Part shown: piece by piece, positions 16,679 to 26,859 of the stretch
Position numbering within the stretch: position 1 is the first letter of the stretch
Layout of the letters: each line of letters opens with the position of its first letter
NCBI GenBank assembly: GCA_041653595.1
Contig: JBAZFB010000007.1
Location: forward strand, 27,675 to 91,674
Reading direction: 5' to 3'
DNA: 64,000 nucleotides
Source: Candidatus Omnitrophota bacterium
GTDB lineage: Bacteria > Omnitrophota > Gorgyraeia > Pluralincolimonadales > Pluralincolimonadaceae
The notes under the pieces: model-generated
The model's input: the letters and a program-made list of their open reading frames with translations, nothing else
What the model was told of the DNA's origin: nothing
Database searches by the model: none
Made by a program: the position numbers and the translations under genes

Positions 16679-18102
16679 TTGATATCGAACTCCGTATTTG
16701 AATTCATGCCTTCGCCCATCTTGGCGTTCAATAGCGTCACGCTCTTGAACATGCCTCCTTCAAGCGACGATATGATGCCGGACAGGGCCTTTTCGCGGTT
16801 CTTGACGTCGCCTGTGATCTGGCCGCTTATCTCTAAACCGGACGCGTCAGCCTTAAGGCTCGAGAGGACCGCGTATTTCGGGAGCCTGTTGCTGAGTTCT
16901 TTTAACGCCTCTTTCCACGGCGGGATGCCTGAGAGGACCGAGTCGATAAACGCCTTCCTTTCGGAGAGTTCTACCGCGAGGCGCTCATAATGCGATGTTA
17001 TCTCCAGCTGGGGTTTCATGACCTCCATCTCCTTTATCCCGTAGCTTATCTTCTTGTCGTAGTTAGCCAGCTGCATCCTCATGCCGATAAAAGAGAGCAC
17101 CAGGGAAACGGCGACCGCGGCTACCACCGACTCGACCGCCGCTTTCTCGAATGTGCGTATGGTCTTTTGTTTTAATTCCGGCGGCAAAAGGTTTATCCCC
17201 CGGCCCTCGCTTAAGGCCGCGCCTACGGCGTTGGCGAAGATGCCTGATGCCGGGGCCGGATCGGCGAGCGCGCCCTTTTCCAGAGAGATCCCCTTAAATG
17301 GGTCTCCCTGAGAGACCGGAACGCCGATGTTCTCCTGTAAAAATTCCGCCAGTCCCTTTATCGACGCGCCGCCTCCGGTTAGGAAGACCGACCCGACCTT
17401 GTCTCCGGACGATTCGTTCCCGTAATAGTGGAGGGACCGGTCGATCTCCTGCGCCAGCCGTTCCGCCGCCGGGCGGTTCAGGTCTTTGGTGATCGCGGCG
17501 GCGCCTGAATTGACATTTCTTGTGAACGCAAGATAACCGTCTTTTATGATATTTATCCCGGTATAATTATGCCCGATATCCACGACCGCGGCGGCCTCGC
17601 CTCCCTTAAGGCCCATGCGGTTCGACAGCTTCTCTATGGCAATAGGCGGCGGGAAGAGCGCGGCCGGGCTGATGCCCGCCCCGGCGAGGGCTCCCACTAT
17701 ACTGTCTACCGCCTTTGCCGGCATCACGGCCAGCTTCACTTTGTATTTGCTTACGCCTCCCTCGGCGGTCTCCTGCAGTTTGTAATCAATAAGGAGCTCG
17801 TCAAGCGGCAGGGATACCTTCTCTTTCACCTGCCATCTCACTGCCTCGGGTATCTCCCGGTCCGACATCTTTGGTATCGTGAAATAACGCAGGCATCCTT
17901 CCGGGCAATCGGCTACGCAGGTGACCCTGGCGGATTTGACACTCATGCCGGCCACGGCCTTCTTTACGCCTTCCTCTTTCGGGACGAGGCCGGCTTTTTT
18001 TAAAATGATATCTCCGGCAGGCCCGGTCCCTATCTCGACCGCTTTTATCGCCGAGGAACCGATATCTATGCCTATATATATCTCTTTCTTTTTGAAATTC
18101 AT
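16666..18102 (-). CDS. pilM: PilM-PilN fusion, pilus alignment complex
   Basis: Cytoplasmic actin-like ATPase fused to its membrane partner, about 478 residues. Residues 1-315 carry the PilM fold: YIGIDIGSSAIKAVEI at the start, AAAVVDIGHNYTGINII in the middle and VFLTGGGASIKGLAEFL near 250. The PilN N-terminal tag INLLPPELK, which normally binds PilM, follows near 325, then a membrane helix (about 343-360) and a coiled coil with a periplasmic ferredoxin-like domain. The ATG at 18100-18102 overlaps the preceding stop (ATGA), so I prefer it to an upstream in-frame ATG. In the well-studied systems PilM and PilN are separate. Confidence 0.85.
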   Translation of the reverse strand: MNFKKKEIYIGIDIGSSAIKAVEIGTGPAGDIILKKAGLVPKEEGVKKAVAGMSVKSARVTCVADCPEGCLRYFTIPKMSDREIPEAVRWQVKEKVSLPLDELLIDYKLQETAEGGVSKYKVKLAVMPAKAVDSIVGALAGAGISPAALFPPPIAIEKLSNRMGLKGGEAAAVVDIGHNYTGINIIKDGYLAFTRNVNSGAAAITKDLNRPAAERLAQEIDRSLHYYGNESSGDKVGSVFLTGGGASIKGLAEFLQENIGVPVSQGDPFKGISLEKGALADPAPASGIFANAVGAALSEGRGINLLPPELKQKTIRTFEKAAVESVVAAVAVSLVLSFIGMRMQLANYDKKISYGIKEMEVMKPQLEITSHYERLAVELSERKAFIDSVLSGIPPWKEALKELSNRLPKYAVLSSLKADASGLEISGQITGDVKNREKALSGIISSLEGGMFKSVTLLNAKMGEGMNSNTEFDIKCLF

Positions 18103-18518
18103 TGCTCGTAACTCTCTTTCCAGGAAGAGCATGCAAGGAACTTGCCGCTTCCATCGTCCGTATAGACGGCGACGAGGCGCGCTTTTATCTCTTTCCCCGT
18201 TGCGGGGAGGTCAAGAGGCATCTTGCCCCGCACATCGATAGTTAACGTATCGGAAACGCGGGTGACCGCTACATACTCGACCGTCCCGTCGCCGAGCGGT
18301 ATGGGCGCGGGAACGGCCGCGACCGGACGCCCGGCCCGCACATCGCTCAATATATTGTCAACGCCTGCCTGGGCCAGATATAACGCCTTCGCATCGTCGA
18401 GCTGAAATCCGGCGGATCTTGTATTGGAAGAGACCATGGATACTATAGCCATCGTCATGACGGCGAGGGCCGTCATGAACACAAATGTGATTATCAGCGC
18501 GAAACCACGCCCTCTCAT
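18099..18518 (-). CDS. Minor pilin-like protein, PilX/GspK-type
   Basis: A 139-residue protein starting MRGRGFALIITFVFMTALAVMTMAIVSM, a class III-like prepilin leader with a cleavage Gly before a hydrophobic helix. It then has the DAKALYLAQAGVDNILSD stretch, which resembles the AEQALYAAEAG region of PilX and the GspK N-terminus. It overlaps neighbours on both sides by 4 nt, so it is in the pilus operon. Likely a minor pilin that primes assembly. The exact family is uncertain. Confidence 0.65.
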   Translation of the reverse strand: MRGRGFALIITFVFMTALAVMTMAIVSMVSSNTRSAGFQLDDAKALYLAQAGVDNILSDVRAGRPVAAVPAPIPLGDGTVEYVAVTRVSDTLTIDVRGKMPLDLPATGKEIKARLVAVYTDDGSGKFLACSSWKESYEQ

Positions 18519-19036
18519 ATGCCCCTCGGCCTGACTTTAGCCATGAATTGGATCGATTCCGCCCCGCTCGCAAATGTCAGGTCGATCCCCACGACCCTTA
18601 TCTGGGACGGGACTATCACGAGCATCGGGTTGGTGTTATCATCGGGCCTGTAATACCTGAACGCCAGCGACTGGACGTTCCGCGCCACCACCGGCCCGCC
18701 GGCGCCGTCCTGCGTGCGCAGCAGGTTGCCGCGCGCCAGCCGGTAGCGGATGGTCTCCTGGCTGCCGTCGCCGTCGACATCCGCGAGGAAAGTCAGGCTG
18801 CGGGTGTCCGTCGGCGCTATAAAAGACGTGGCCTGCCTCAGGTCGCATGACATAGTATTCAGTCCGTAAGATATATCTTTAATGAAACCTCCCCTCGTCA
18901 TTTCTTCGCCCAATATCCTTAACCCGACCATGTAAGTAAGGGCTATGGCGCACATTAAAACGGAAACGAGCGCCATATTAAAGACGACCTCTATCAGGGT
19001 GAGGCCGCGCCCGTCCCTAATTGACATCCGAGACAT
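18515..19036 (-). CDS. Minor pilin, PilW/GspJ-like prepilin
   Basis: A 173-residue prepilin-type protein. The N-terminal methylation motif is visible as DGRGLTLIEVVFNMALVSVL, with the cleavage Gly at the G/LTLIE boundary and Glu at +5, followed by a hydrophobic helix. The rest is a beta-rich pseudopilin body (FLADVDGDGSQETIRYRLARGNLLRT). Length and gene order fit GspJ/PilW. It overlaps the following gene by 4 nt and the preceding one by 20 nt. Confidence 0.75.
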   Translation of the reverse strand: MSRMSIRDGRGLTLIEVVFNMALVSVLMCAIALTYMVGLRILGEEMTRGGFIKDISYGLNTMSCDLRQATSFIAPTDTRSLTFLADVDGDGSQETIRYRLARGNLLRTQDGAGGPVVARNVQSLAFRYYRPDDNTNPMLVIVPSQIRVVGIDLTFASGAESIQFMAKVRPRGI

Positions 19037-19388
19037 ACGTGACTAAGGATATCTTCACGTCTCCCGACCTTTGCCTCCAATAGATATTGACCGTTACCTG
19101 TTTAAGGTTCGGTTTAGCGCCCAGGACCAGGACCTCCCTCTCAAATAACGCGTAAGGGCTGCCTGCCGCCGTCCTCGCCTCGGGGACTATCGAGGCATAC
19201 GGGACGTTGCGAATCTCTTCCATCTTCACCTGCGCAAGCGCGGTAGCGAGCACCGTATTCTCGTTCTCGACGCTGCCGTAAATGCCCATACTTAATATTT
19301 GCAGCAGCACTACCGCGCCGGCCGCGAAAAGCGCGATCACGATCAGGATCTCTATCAGCGTAAAACCGCGCGCGCCGATTTTGGCCAA
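19017..19388 (-). CDS. Minor pilin, PilV/GspI-like prepilin
   Basis: A 123-residue prepilin with a textbook leader, GARGFTLIEILIVIALFAAG, where Gly precedes the mature Phe and Glu is at +5. The region LATALAQVKMEEIRNVPY matches the GspI/PilV pattern of ATALAQxxMEExR. It follows the main pilin gene after 3 nt and overlaps the PilW-like gene by 20 nt. Likely part of the minor-pilin tip complex. Confidence 0.8.
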   Translation of the reverse strand: MAKIGARGFTLIEILIVIALFAAGAVVLLQILSMGIYGSVENENTVLATALAQVKMEEIRNVPYASIVPEARTAAGSPYALFEREVLVLGAKPNLKQVTVNIYWRQRSGDVKISLVTYVSDVN

Positions 19389-19391
19389 AAG

Positions 19392-19847
19392 CTAAAAACC
19401 TCCCGAACCCGGAGTCCCGTTTGAGACGAAGATATCATCGCCTGTCGCGCCTGCGGGATTCACCGTTCCCGTGGCGCTGATACCTGTTATCGTAGCCGTC
19501 CTGTTGGGGCCGAGAGACCAGATCACATAATACGCTCCGCTGACCGCATATCTGTACTGCGTCGTCGCCGAGGCGCCGAACGGGTCATATAAAACAGAGC
19601 CTAGTATCTGCGGGATGGCCGTCGTCAACTGGGTCTCCCAACTACCGCCCGCTGCCGGATACGTATGCGGGTTGCGGTGCATATACCACGATTCTACCGC
19701 TGCCTGCAACGTCCTCAATTCCGCGGCGGCCTTGGTCGTGTTGCCCTCGTCGCGCATGCCTCCGAACCTCGGCAGGGCGATCCCTATCAGTATCGCGATG
19801 ACCATGATGACGATAAGAAGTTCTACAAGCGTAAACCCCTTCCTCAT
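19392..19847 (-). CDS. Major pilin / GspG-like pseudopilin
   Basis: About 151 residues starting MRKGFTLVELLIVIMVIAILIGIALP, a canonical class III signal (Gly4/Phe5 cleavage, Glu at mature +5). The GspG-like signature GGMRDEGNTTKAAAELRTLQAAVESWYMHRNPHTYP follows, with a short C-terminal beta region. I chose this start because AAAGGAGG lies just upstream; a longer in-frame reading begins at 19907 but would put residues before the leader. Two perfect hairpins separate it from pilC, perhaps to raise the level of the pilin message. The prepilin peptidase at 46.9-47.7 kb would process it. Confidence 0.88.
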   Translation of the reverse strand: MRKGFTLVELLIVIMVIAILIGIALPRFGGMRDEGNTTKAAAELRTLQAAVESWYMHRNPHTYPAAGGSWETQLTTAIPQILGSVLYDPFGASATTQYRYAVSGAYYVIWSLGPNRTATITGISATGTVNPAGATGDDIFVSNGTPGSGGF

Positions 19848-19866
19848 CTTACTTCCTCCTTTCGTT

Positions 19867-19918
19867 AATGGTAGATGGTGAACATCTACCATTCGCGCTT
19901 GACGCATATGTCAAGCGC
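19867..19918 (-). promoter_or_regulatory. Twin perfect hairpins between pilC and the pilin gene
   Basis: Two adjacent inverted repeats with no mismatches. The first is AATGGTAGATG / CATCTACCATT (19867-19877 and 19883-19893, 5-nt loop); the second is GCGCTTGAC / GTCAAGCGC (19895-19903 and 19910-19918, 6-nt loop). They end right at the pilC stop codon and precede a strong ribosome site for the pilin. No T tract follows. They may stabilise or punctuate the mRNA; this is inference. Confidence 0.55.
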
Positions 19919-21133
19919 TCACCTTCTTAACACTTTTACCAGGTCGAACATAGGAACCAATATCGAGGCCATGATGACGGCCACGACACTACCCATTATC
20001 AATAAAAATGCCGGCTCGAGAAGGGACGTGAGCCTCTTTATGTGATAAGCGACGGCCGCCTCGTAGAGATCGGCGACCTTATTCAGCATTATGTCGAGGT
20101 TGCCGGTCTCCTCGCCTGCCGCGATCATCTGGACCGTATCCGGAGGGAACTCCGCGCTCGCTTTAAGCGGCTCTGATATCTTGCTCCCGCCGCGCACCGC
20201 CTCGCGCGCTTTCGCGACCACGCGCGATAAGACCTCGTTGCCGATAGTCGCCTCGAGTATCTCCAGCGATTCGAGTATATCCACGCCGCTCGCCGAAAGC
20301 GTGGAGAGCATCCGGGCGAACCTGGCTATGGCCGCCTTGCGGATGAGCGGACCGACCACCGGGACGGCGAGTTTAAGGCCGTCGACCTTTAAGCGCCCTC
20401 CGCGGGTATCCGCGTAGATACGCGCGGCCAGGAAAAGCGCGGTCAGGCCGAGGGCGAAAATGTACCAGTAATCTTTTATCGCCATCCCCGCGCCGTAGAG
20501 TATGCGCGTGACGATCGGGAGCGGAATATTTGCCCGCAAGAATATATCCGCGAACTTCGGTATTATGAACGTAACTATGAATAAAATAACGACGGCCGCG
20601 GCTACGGACAGGACCGCGGGATACAATAACGCGCCGCTGACCTTCTGCCTAAGGTCCAGCTCGTTCTCGCCGAAATCGGCCAGCCTCTTCAACACGAGGG
20701 AAAGGTTGCCGCTCGCCTCGCCCGCCTTGACCATGCTTATCGTGAGCCTGGAAAAAGCCAGCGGGTGGGCCATAAGCGCCTCAGAGAGCGAAGAACCTGT
20801 CTCCACCTTGACCGTGACGTCTTCCAGTAATTTTCTAAGCCTCCTGTTCTCCGTCTGAGCGGAGATGGTCCTAAGCGAGGTCAAGAGGGGCAATCCCGCT
20901 TCGAGCATATTCGATAATTGGATATTAAAGAATATCATATCCTCGGGTTTTATGCCCCCGAACCCGCCGATAAAGTCCCCGACAGAAAATCCGCCGGAGG
21001 CGACCGAGACCCCGGTTATAACATACCCCATCTTGCGGAGTTTTTCGACGAGATCGGCCTCTGCCGGAGCTTCCATCACCCCTTCCACGAATTTCCCCGA
21101 TTCGTCTCTCGCCTTATAGCGGTATAGGGACAT
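19919..21133 (-). CDS. pilC: Pilus/T2SS inner-membrane platform protein, PilC/GspF family
   Basis: Polytopic platform protein at the base of the pilus. The 404 residues have the family plan: a cytoplasmic N-terminal domain, two tandem T2SSF domains (about 70-190 and 270-395) and three membrane helices. Signatures include MVKAGEASGNLSLVLKRLADF in the first repeat and IAAGEETGNLDIMLNKVADLYE in the second. It sits 2 nt after pilB and is followed by two hairpins and then the pilin gene. Confidence 0.95.
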   Translation of the reverse strand: MSLYRYKARDESGKFVEGVMEAPAEADLVEKLRKMGYVITGVSVASGGFSVGDFIGGFGGIKPEDMIFFNIQLSNMLEAGLPLLTSLRTISAQTENRRLRKLLEDVTVKVETGSSLSEALMAHPLAFSRLTISMVKAGEASGNLSLVLKRLADFGENELDLRQKVSGALLYPAVLSVAAAVVILFIVTFIIPKFADIFLRANIPLPIVTRILYGAGMAIKDYWYIFALGLTALFLAARIYADTRGGRLKVDGLKLAVPVVGPLIRKAAIARFARMLSTLSASGVDILESLEILEATIGNEVLSRVVAKAREAVRGGSKISEPLKASAEFPPDTVQMIAAGEETGNLDIMLNKVADLYEAAVAYHIKRLTSLLEPAFLLIMGSVVAVIMASILVPMFDLVKVLRR

Positions 21134-21135
21134 GC

Positions 21136-22833
<1,698 letters not shown>

Positions 22834-22900
22834 CACCACTCCTTGTAAGAAGGGCTGCTTTTTTACGACTTTTTAAATTGTTAACTTATTCCGATTAAAT

Positions 22901-22929
22901 AGTATACGTGAGCGGGATTTTTTTGTCAA
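22901..22929 (-). promoter_or_regulatory. Strong sigma70-type promoter of the pilus operon
   Basis: On the minus strand: -35 TTGACA (22924-22929), 17-nt spacer, -10 TATACT (22901-22906). The -35 is perfect and the -10 differs at one base. It lies in the 114-nt gap between kdsC and pilB. Predicted start is near 22894, leaving a leader of about 60 nt before pilB. No obvious operator sequence is seen. Confidence 0.75.
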
Positions 22930-22947
22930 CGTATTTTGGGCTGGGGA

Positions 22948-23448
22948 CTATTCCGGCCATTTATTCTGGGCCTTGAGGATGATCTCTATAAGCTCGCGTA
23001 TCGCGCCGCGGCCGCTTCCTGCATTCGTGGTGTAATGGGCGGCGGATTTGACCTCGGGCCTGCTGTAAGGGACCGCGACGGCGAGGCCGGCGCGCTTCAT
23101 GATCGGCATATCTATCAGGTCGTCACCGATAAAGCACGCCTCTTCATCGGTAATCTTGAATATCCTGAGGAGCTTTTCATAGGCCGCGCCCTTGTCTTTC
23201 ACGTTCATAAAGGCCTTGGTGATATGGCAGACCTTCGCCCTGCGGGAGACTATGCGGGATTTCTTGGCGGTCACTATCGCGGACTTCAGGCCGGCCCTCC
23301 ACCAGAGGGTCAGGCCGTACCCGTCCTGAACGTCGAACGCCTTGAACTCGTCGCCGTAGTTGTCGTATATTATCTTGCCGTCTGTCATGACCCCGTCGAC
23401 GTCCAGGATAAGCAGCTTTATCTTGGCGGCCCTTTCCCGGATATCCAT
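22948..23448 (-). CDS. kdsC: Kdo-8-phosphate phosphatase
   Basis: Removes phosphate from Kdo-8-phosphate to give Kdo. About 166 residues of the capless HAD C0 family: catalytic DVDGVMTDG near residue 17, Thr/Ser motif VTAKKS near 65, and the Mg-binding FIGDDLIDMPIM near 115, followed by the glycine-rich tail GSGRGAIRE that closes the active site in the tetramer. The ATG at 23446-23448 is the first after the kdsD stop; a TTG nine nt earlier is possible. Last gene of the heptose/Kdo operon. Confidence 0.93.
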   Translation of the reverse strand: MDIRERAAKIKLLILDVDGVMTDGKIIYDNYGDEFKAFDVQDGYGLTLWWRAGLKSAIVTAKKSRIVSRRAKVCHITKAFMNVKDKGAAYEKLLRIFKITDEEACFIGDDLIDMPIMKRAGLAVAVPYSRPEVKSAAHYTTNAGSGRGAIRELIEIILKAQNKWPE

Positions 23449-23449
23449 A

Positions 23450-24406
23450 CTAAACAAGCCCCGCCTTCAAGAGATCCTGCACGTCGACAAGGCCTATAGG
23501 CCTCCTCTTATTGTCGACAACCGGTATCTCGTCTATCTTCCTCTCGCGCAGGATCCGGAACGCGTCCGCGGCGAGCATCTCTTTCGATATGGTTATAGGG
23601 TTCCTTGTCATGACTTCCCTGACCTGTCTCAGGGGGAGCGCGGCGTCTTTTCCAAGGTGCCGCCTCAGGTCGCCGTCGGTGAATATGCCGACTAGGACGC
23701 CTTTCTTGTTCACTACGCTTGCCGAACCGGCCCGCGCCTCGGTTATTCTAAGGAGGACGGCCTTTACCTTCGCGTCATCTTTCACTACCGGGTTTGCCTT
23801 GCCTTTCCTCATGATATCCCCGACTTTCAGGATAAGCCTCTTGCCGAGGGAGCCGCCCGGGTGATAGAACGCGAAATCCTCTTCTTTAAAACCGCGGCGG
23901 TCGAGCAGGGTTATCGCGAGCGCGTCTCCCATCGCGAGCATCGCTGTCGTCGACGCGGTTGGGGCGAGGTTCAGGGGGCACGCCTCCCTCTTGACCGCGA
24001 CGTTAAGCACGACATCGCTGTACCTGGCGAGCGAAGACTCCGTATTCCCCACCATCGCTATGAGCTTCGCGCCGATCTTCTTTAAAGTGGGAAGGAGCCT
24101 TATAATCTCCTCAGTCTCTCCCGAATTTGATATGGCCAGGACGACATCGTCTTTCGTGACCCTGCCGAGGTCGCCGTGTATCGCGTCGGCCGGATGCAGG
24201 TAGAGGCTGGGCGTCCCGGTCGACGACAATGTCGCCGAGATCTTCGCGCTGATAAAACCGGGTTTCCCCATTCCGGTAACGACCACCTTTCCCCTGCAGG
24301 CAAGCATGAGCTTGACCGCCTTTTCGAAATTCGCGTCGACCCGCTTTATGAGCGAAAAAATAGCTTCCGCCTCGATCTTAAGGACCTCCTTAGCCCGCCT
24401 CATCAT
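23450..24406 (-). CDS. kdsD: Arabinose-5-phosphate isomerase
   Basis: Converts ribulose-5-phosphate to arabinose-5-phosphate, the first step of Kdo synthesis. The 318 residues match KdsD: an N-terminal SIS domain (about 30-170, VVVTGMGKPGFISAKISATLSSTGTPSLYLHPADAIHGDLG and ISNSGETEEI) and two CBS domains (about 200-318). It lies 3 nt after kdsA and 1 nt before kdsC. Having all four Kdo genes in one run makes the assignment strong. Confidence 0.96.
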   Translation of the reverse strand: MMRRAKEVLKIEAEAIFSLIKRVDANFEKAVKLMLACRGKVVVTGMGKPGFISAKISATLSSTGTPSLYLHPADAIHGDLGRVTKDDVVLAISNSGETEEIIRLLPTLKKIGAKLIAMVGNTESSLARYSDVVLNVAVKREACPLNLAPTASTTAMLAMGDALAITLLDRRGFKEEDFAFYHPGGSLGKRLILKVGDIMRKGKANPVVKDDAKVKAVLLRITEARAGSASVVNKKGVLVGIFTDGDLRRHLGKDAALPLRQVREVMTRNPITISKEMLAADAFRILRERKIDEIPVVDNKRRPIGLVDVQDLLKAGLV

Positions 24407-24409
24407 CTC

Positions 24410-25240
24410 TTATATCCCTTTCCTTCTTACCGCCGAATCTATCTCTTTTACGGTCACCAGTAACTCTTCAAGGTCTTTAAGCGCCAGCGAATTAGGCCCG
24501 TCGCATAAGGCGCATCTGGGGTCCTCGTGGACCTCGAGGAATAAGCCGTCGCATCCCGCGGCGACCGCCGCGCGCGCCAGGACCGGGATGAACCTGCCCT
24601 CGCCGCCCGACGCTTTGCCCATCCCGCCGGGCAATTGGACCGAATGCGTGGCGTCGTATACGACCGGATAACCCAGCCCGGCCAAGATCGGCAGCGCCCT
24701 CATGTCGCTTATGAGATTATTGTATCCGAAACTGACACCCCTCTCGGTGATTATTATGGACCTGTTCCCGGCCGATTCGACTTTTTCTATCGCAAATCCT
24801 ACGTCCCACGGCGCCATGAACTGGCCCTTTTTTATATTTATCGTTTTTTTGGTCTTGGCTGCCGCGATTATGAAATCGGTCTGGCGGGAAAGGAACGCCG
24901 GTATCTGGATGACATCGAGGACCCGCGCCGCTGCGTCGAGTTCCTCCTTGCAATGCACATCGCTCAGTATAGGAAGGCCTGTCTCCTCCTTTACCCTTTT
25001 AAGGATCCGTATCCCCTTTTTGATCCCCGGGCCGCGGTACGACCTCATCGACGTCCTGTTCGCCTTATCGTAGCTCGACTTATATATGTACGGGACATCG
25101 AGGCGCTCAGCTATCGCTTTTATCGCCTTCGCGTGGCGCACGGCCGATCGTTCGCTCTCGATGACGCAAGGGCCCGCTATTAAAACGAGCGGCCCCCTGC
25201 CGCCTATCCTTATCCTGCCTGCCGATACGGTCTTTGTCAT
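24410..25240 (-). CDS. kdsA: Kdo-8-phosphate synthase
   Basis: Condenses arabinose-5-phosphate with phosphoenolpyruvate. The 276 residues match the family: LIAGPCVIESERSAVRHAKAI near the start, YKSSYDKANRTSMRSYRGPG near 60 and the DVHCKEE and QIPAFLSRQTDF motifs. The metal-dependent or independent class hinges on one residue near the N-terminus; the segment AGPCVIES has Cys, which in the known family marks the metal-dependent class. It overlaps pyrG by 4 nt. Confidence 0.96.
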   Translation of the reverse strand: MTKTVSAGRIRIGGRGPLVLIAGPCVIESERSAVRHAKAIKAIAERLDVPYIYKSSYDKANRTSMRSYRGPGIKKGIRILKRVKEETGLPILSDVHCKEELDAAARVLDVIQIPAFLSRQTDFIIAAAKTKKTINIKKGQFMAPWDVGFAIEKVESAGNRSIIITERGVSFGYNNLISDMRALPILAGLGYPVVYDATHSVQLPGGMGKASGGEGRFIPVLARAAVAAGCDGLFLEVHEDPRCALCDGPNSLALKDLEELLVTVKEIDSAVRRKGI

Positions 25241-26859
25241 TGTCTATCGCCCCTTTTTGATCCGGACTCTATCGAGGCCCGGACAAATTCCCTGAAGAGC
25301 GGCTGGCAATTATCCGGCTTCGATTTGAACTCGGGATGGAACTGGCATCCTATGAACCACGGGTGCCCCTGCAGCTCGACGATCTCCACAAGCCTTGCCT
25401 TAGGGAAGACGCCAGTCACTATAAGCCCGCATTTCGCCATCGCGTCCTGGTATTTGTTGTTGAATTCATACCTGTGGCGGTGCCTTTCGTATACAAGAGG
25501 CTTTTTATACGCCTCGTAGGTCTTCGTGTTCTTCCTGATCCTGCAGGGGAATTTCCCGAGCCGCATCGTCCCGCCCATCTGCGTCACTTTCCGCTGCTCC
25601 TCCAGGAGGCTTATCGCCGGATGCGGGGTATTCTTGTCGAACTCGGTGGAGTTCGCTTTATCAAGGCCGCATACGTTGCGGGCGAATTCTATCGTCGCAC
25701 ACTGCATCCCGAGGCATATCCCGAAGAACGGGATATTATTCTCGCGCGCGAACCTCACCGCCCTGATCTTGCCTTCTATCCCCCTCGTCCCGAACCCGCC
25801 GGGGACAAGTATACCGTCTACGCCGCCGAGGAGTTTCTCTGCGCCGTATCTCTCAAGGTTCTCGGACTCGACCCTTTTTATATCGACGCGCGCGTTATTG
25901 GCGATCCCGCCGTGGCGCAGCGACTCGTAGATGGATTTGTAAGCGTCCTGCAGTTCAATATATTTTCCCACCACCGCGATAGTGGTATGCTTCGACGGGT
26001 TCAGGGCGGGCTTTATGACCTTCTCAACCCAGTCTTTCAATCCCTTGTCGCGGCAATGCAGGCCGAGAAGCTTGACGATCTTCTTGTCGAGGCCCTGATC
26101 CTTGAGCATAAGCGGGACCTCATAGATATCCTTGACGTCTTTCGCCTCGAATACGGCGTCCTCGTCCACGTTGCAGAAGAGGGCGATCTTTTCTTTCAAT
26201 TTTTTCGAGAGCGACTTCTCTGTCCTGCAAAGAAGCAGGTCCGCCTGGATGCCGATCTCGCGGAGTTTCTGGACCGAATGCTGGGTGGGTTTTGTCTTGA
26301 GTTCTCCGGCGGCCTTAATATAAGGGACGAGGGTCAGGTGTATGTTCAGGACATTGCCGCGGCCTTTCTCGAGCCTAAGCTGCCTTATCGCCTCAAGGAA
26401 AGGAAGTGACTCTATGTCTCCCACGGTGCCGCCTATCTCGCATATGACAACATCTATGCCCTTGCCCCTGCCGACCCTCTTTATCGAATCCTTGATCTCG
26501 TTGGTGATGTGCGGGACGACCTGGACCGTCCCGCCGAGATAATCGCCGCGACGCTCCTTGGTGATGACCGAATTATATATCTTTCCGGTCGTCACATTAT
26601 TATCCTTCCCCGTCACTATGGAAGTGAACCTTTCATAATGGCCGAGGTCGAGGTCGGTCTCGGCGCCGTCATCGGTCACATAGACCTCGCCGTGCTGGAA
26701 CGGGTTCATCGTGCCGGGGTCGACGTTAATGTAAGGGTCAAGTTTCTGTATAGTTATCTTCAGCCCTTTCGACTCAAGAAGCTTTCCTATCGAGGCGGAA
26801 GCGATGCCTTTACCCAGGCTGGAAACAACCCCTCCGGTTATGAATATGTATTTTGTCAT
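25237..26859 (-). CDS. pyrG: CTP synthase
   Basis: Amidates UTP to CTP using glutamine. The 540 residues show the N-terminal synthetase domain (KYIFITGGVVSSLGKGIASAS, then DPYINVDPGTMNPFQHGEVYV) and the C-terminal glutaminase domain with Cys in PFFGICLGMQCA (about 378) and His/Glu in QFHPEF near 515. It lies inside the Kdo operon, overlapping kdsA and kdsB by 4 nt each. CTP is needed by KdsB to make CMP-Kdo, which explains the placement. Confidence 0.97.
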   Translation of the reverse strand: MTKYIFITGGVVSSLGKGIASASIGKLLESKGLKITIQKLDPYINVDPGTMNPFQHGEVYVTDDGAETDLDLGHYERFTSIVTGKDNNVTTGKIYNSVITKERRGDYLGGTVQVVPHITNEIKDSIKRVGRGKGIDVVICEIGGTVGDIESLPFLEAIRQLRLEKGRGNVLNIHLTLVPYIKAAGELKTKPTQHSVQKLREIGIQADLLLCRTEKSLSKKLKEKIALFCNVDEDAVFEAKDVKDIYEVPLMLKDQGLDKKIVKLLGLHCRDKGLKDWVEKVIKPALNPSKHTTIAVVGKYIELQDAYKSIYESLRHGGIANNARVDIKRVESENLERYGAEKLLGGVDGILVPGGFGTRGIEGKIRAVRFARENNIPFFGICLGMQCATIEFARNVCGLDKANSTEFDKNTPHPAISLLEEQRKVTQMGGTMRLGKFPCRIRKNTKTYEAYKKPLVYERHRHRYEFNNKYQDAMAKCGLIVTGVFPKARLVEIVELQGHPWFIGCQFHPEFKSKPDNCQPLFREFVRASIESGSKRGDRQ

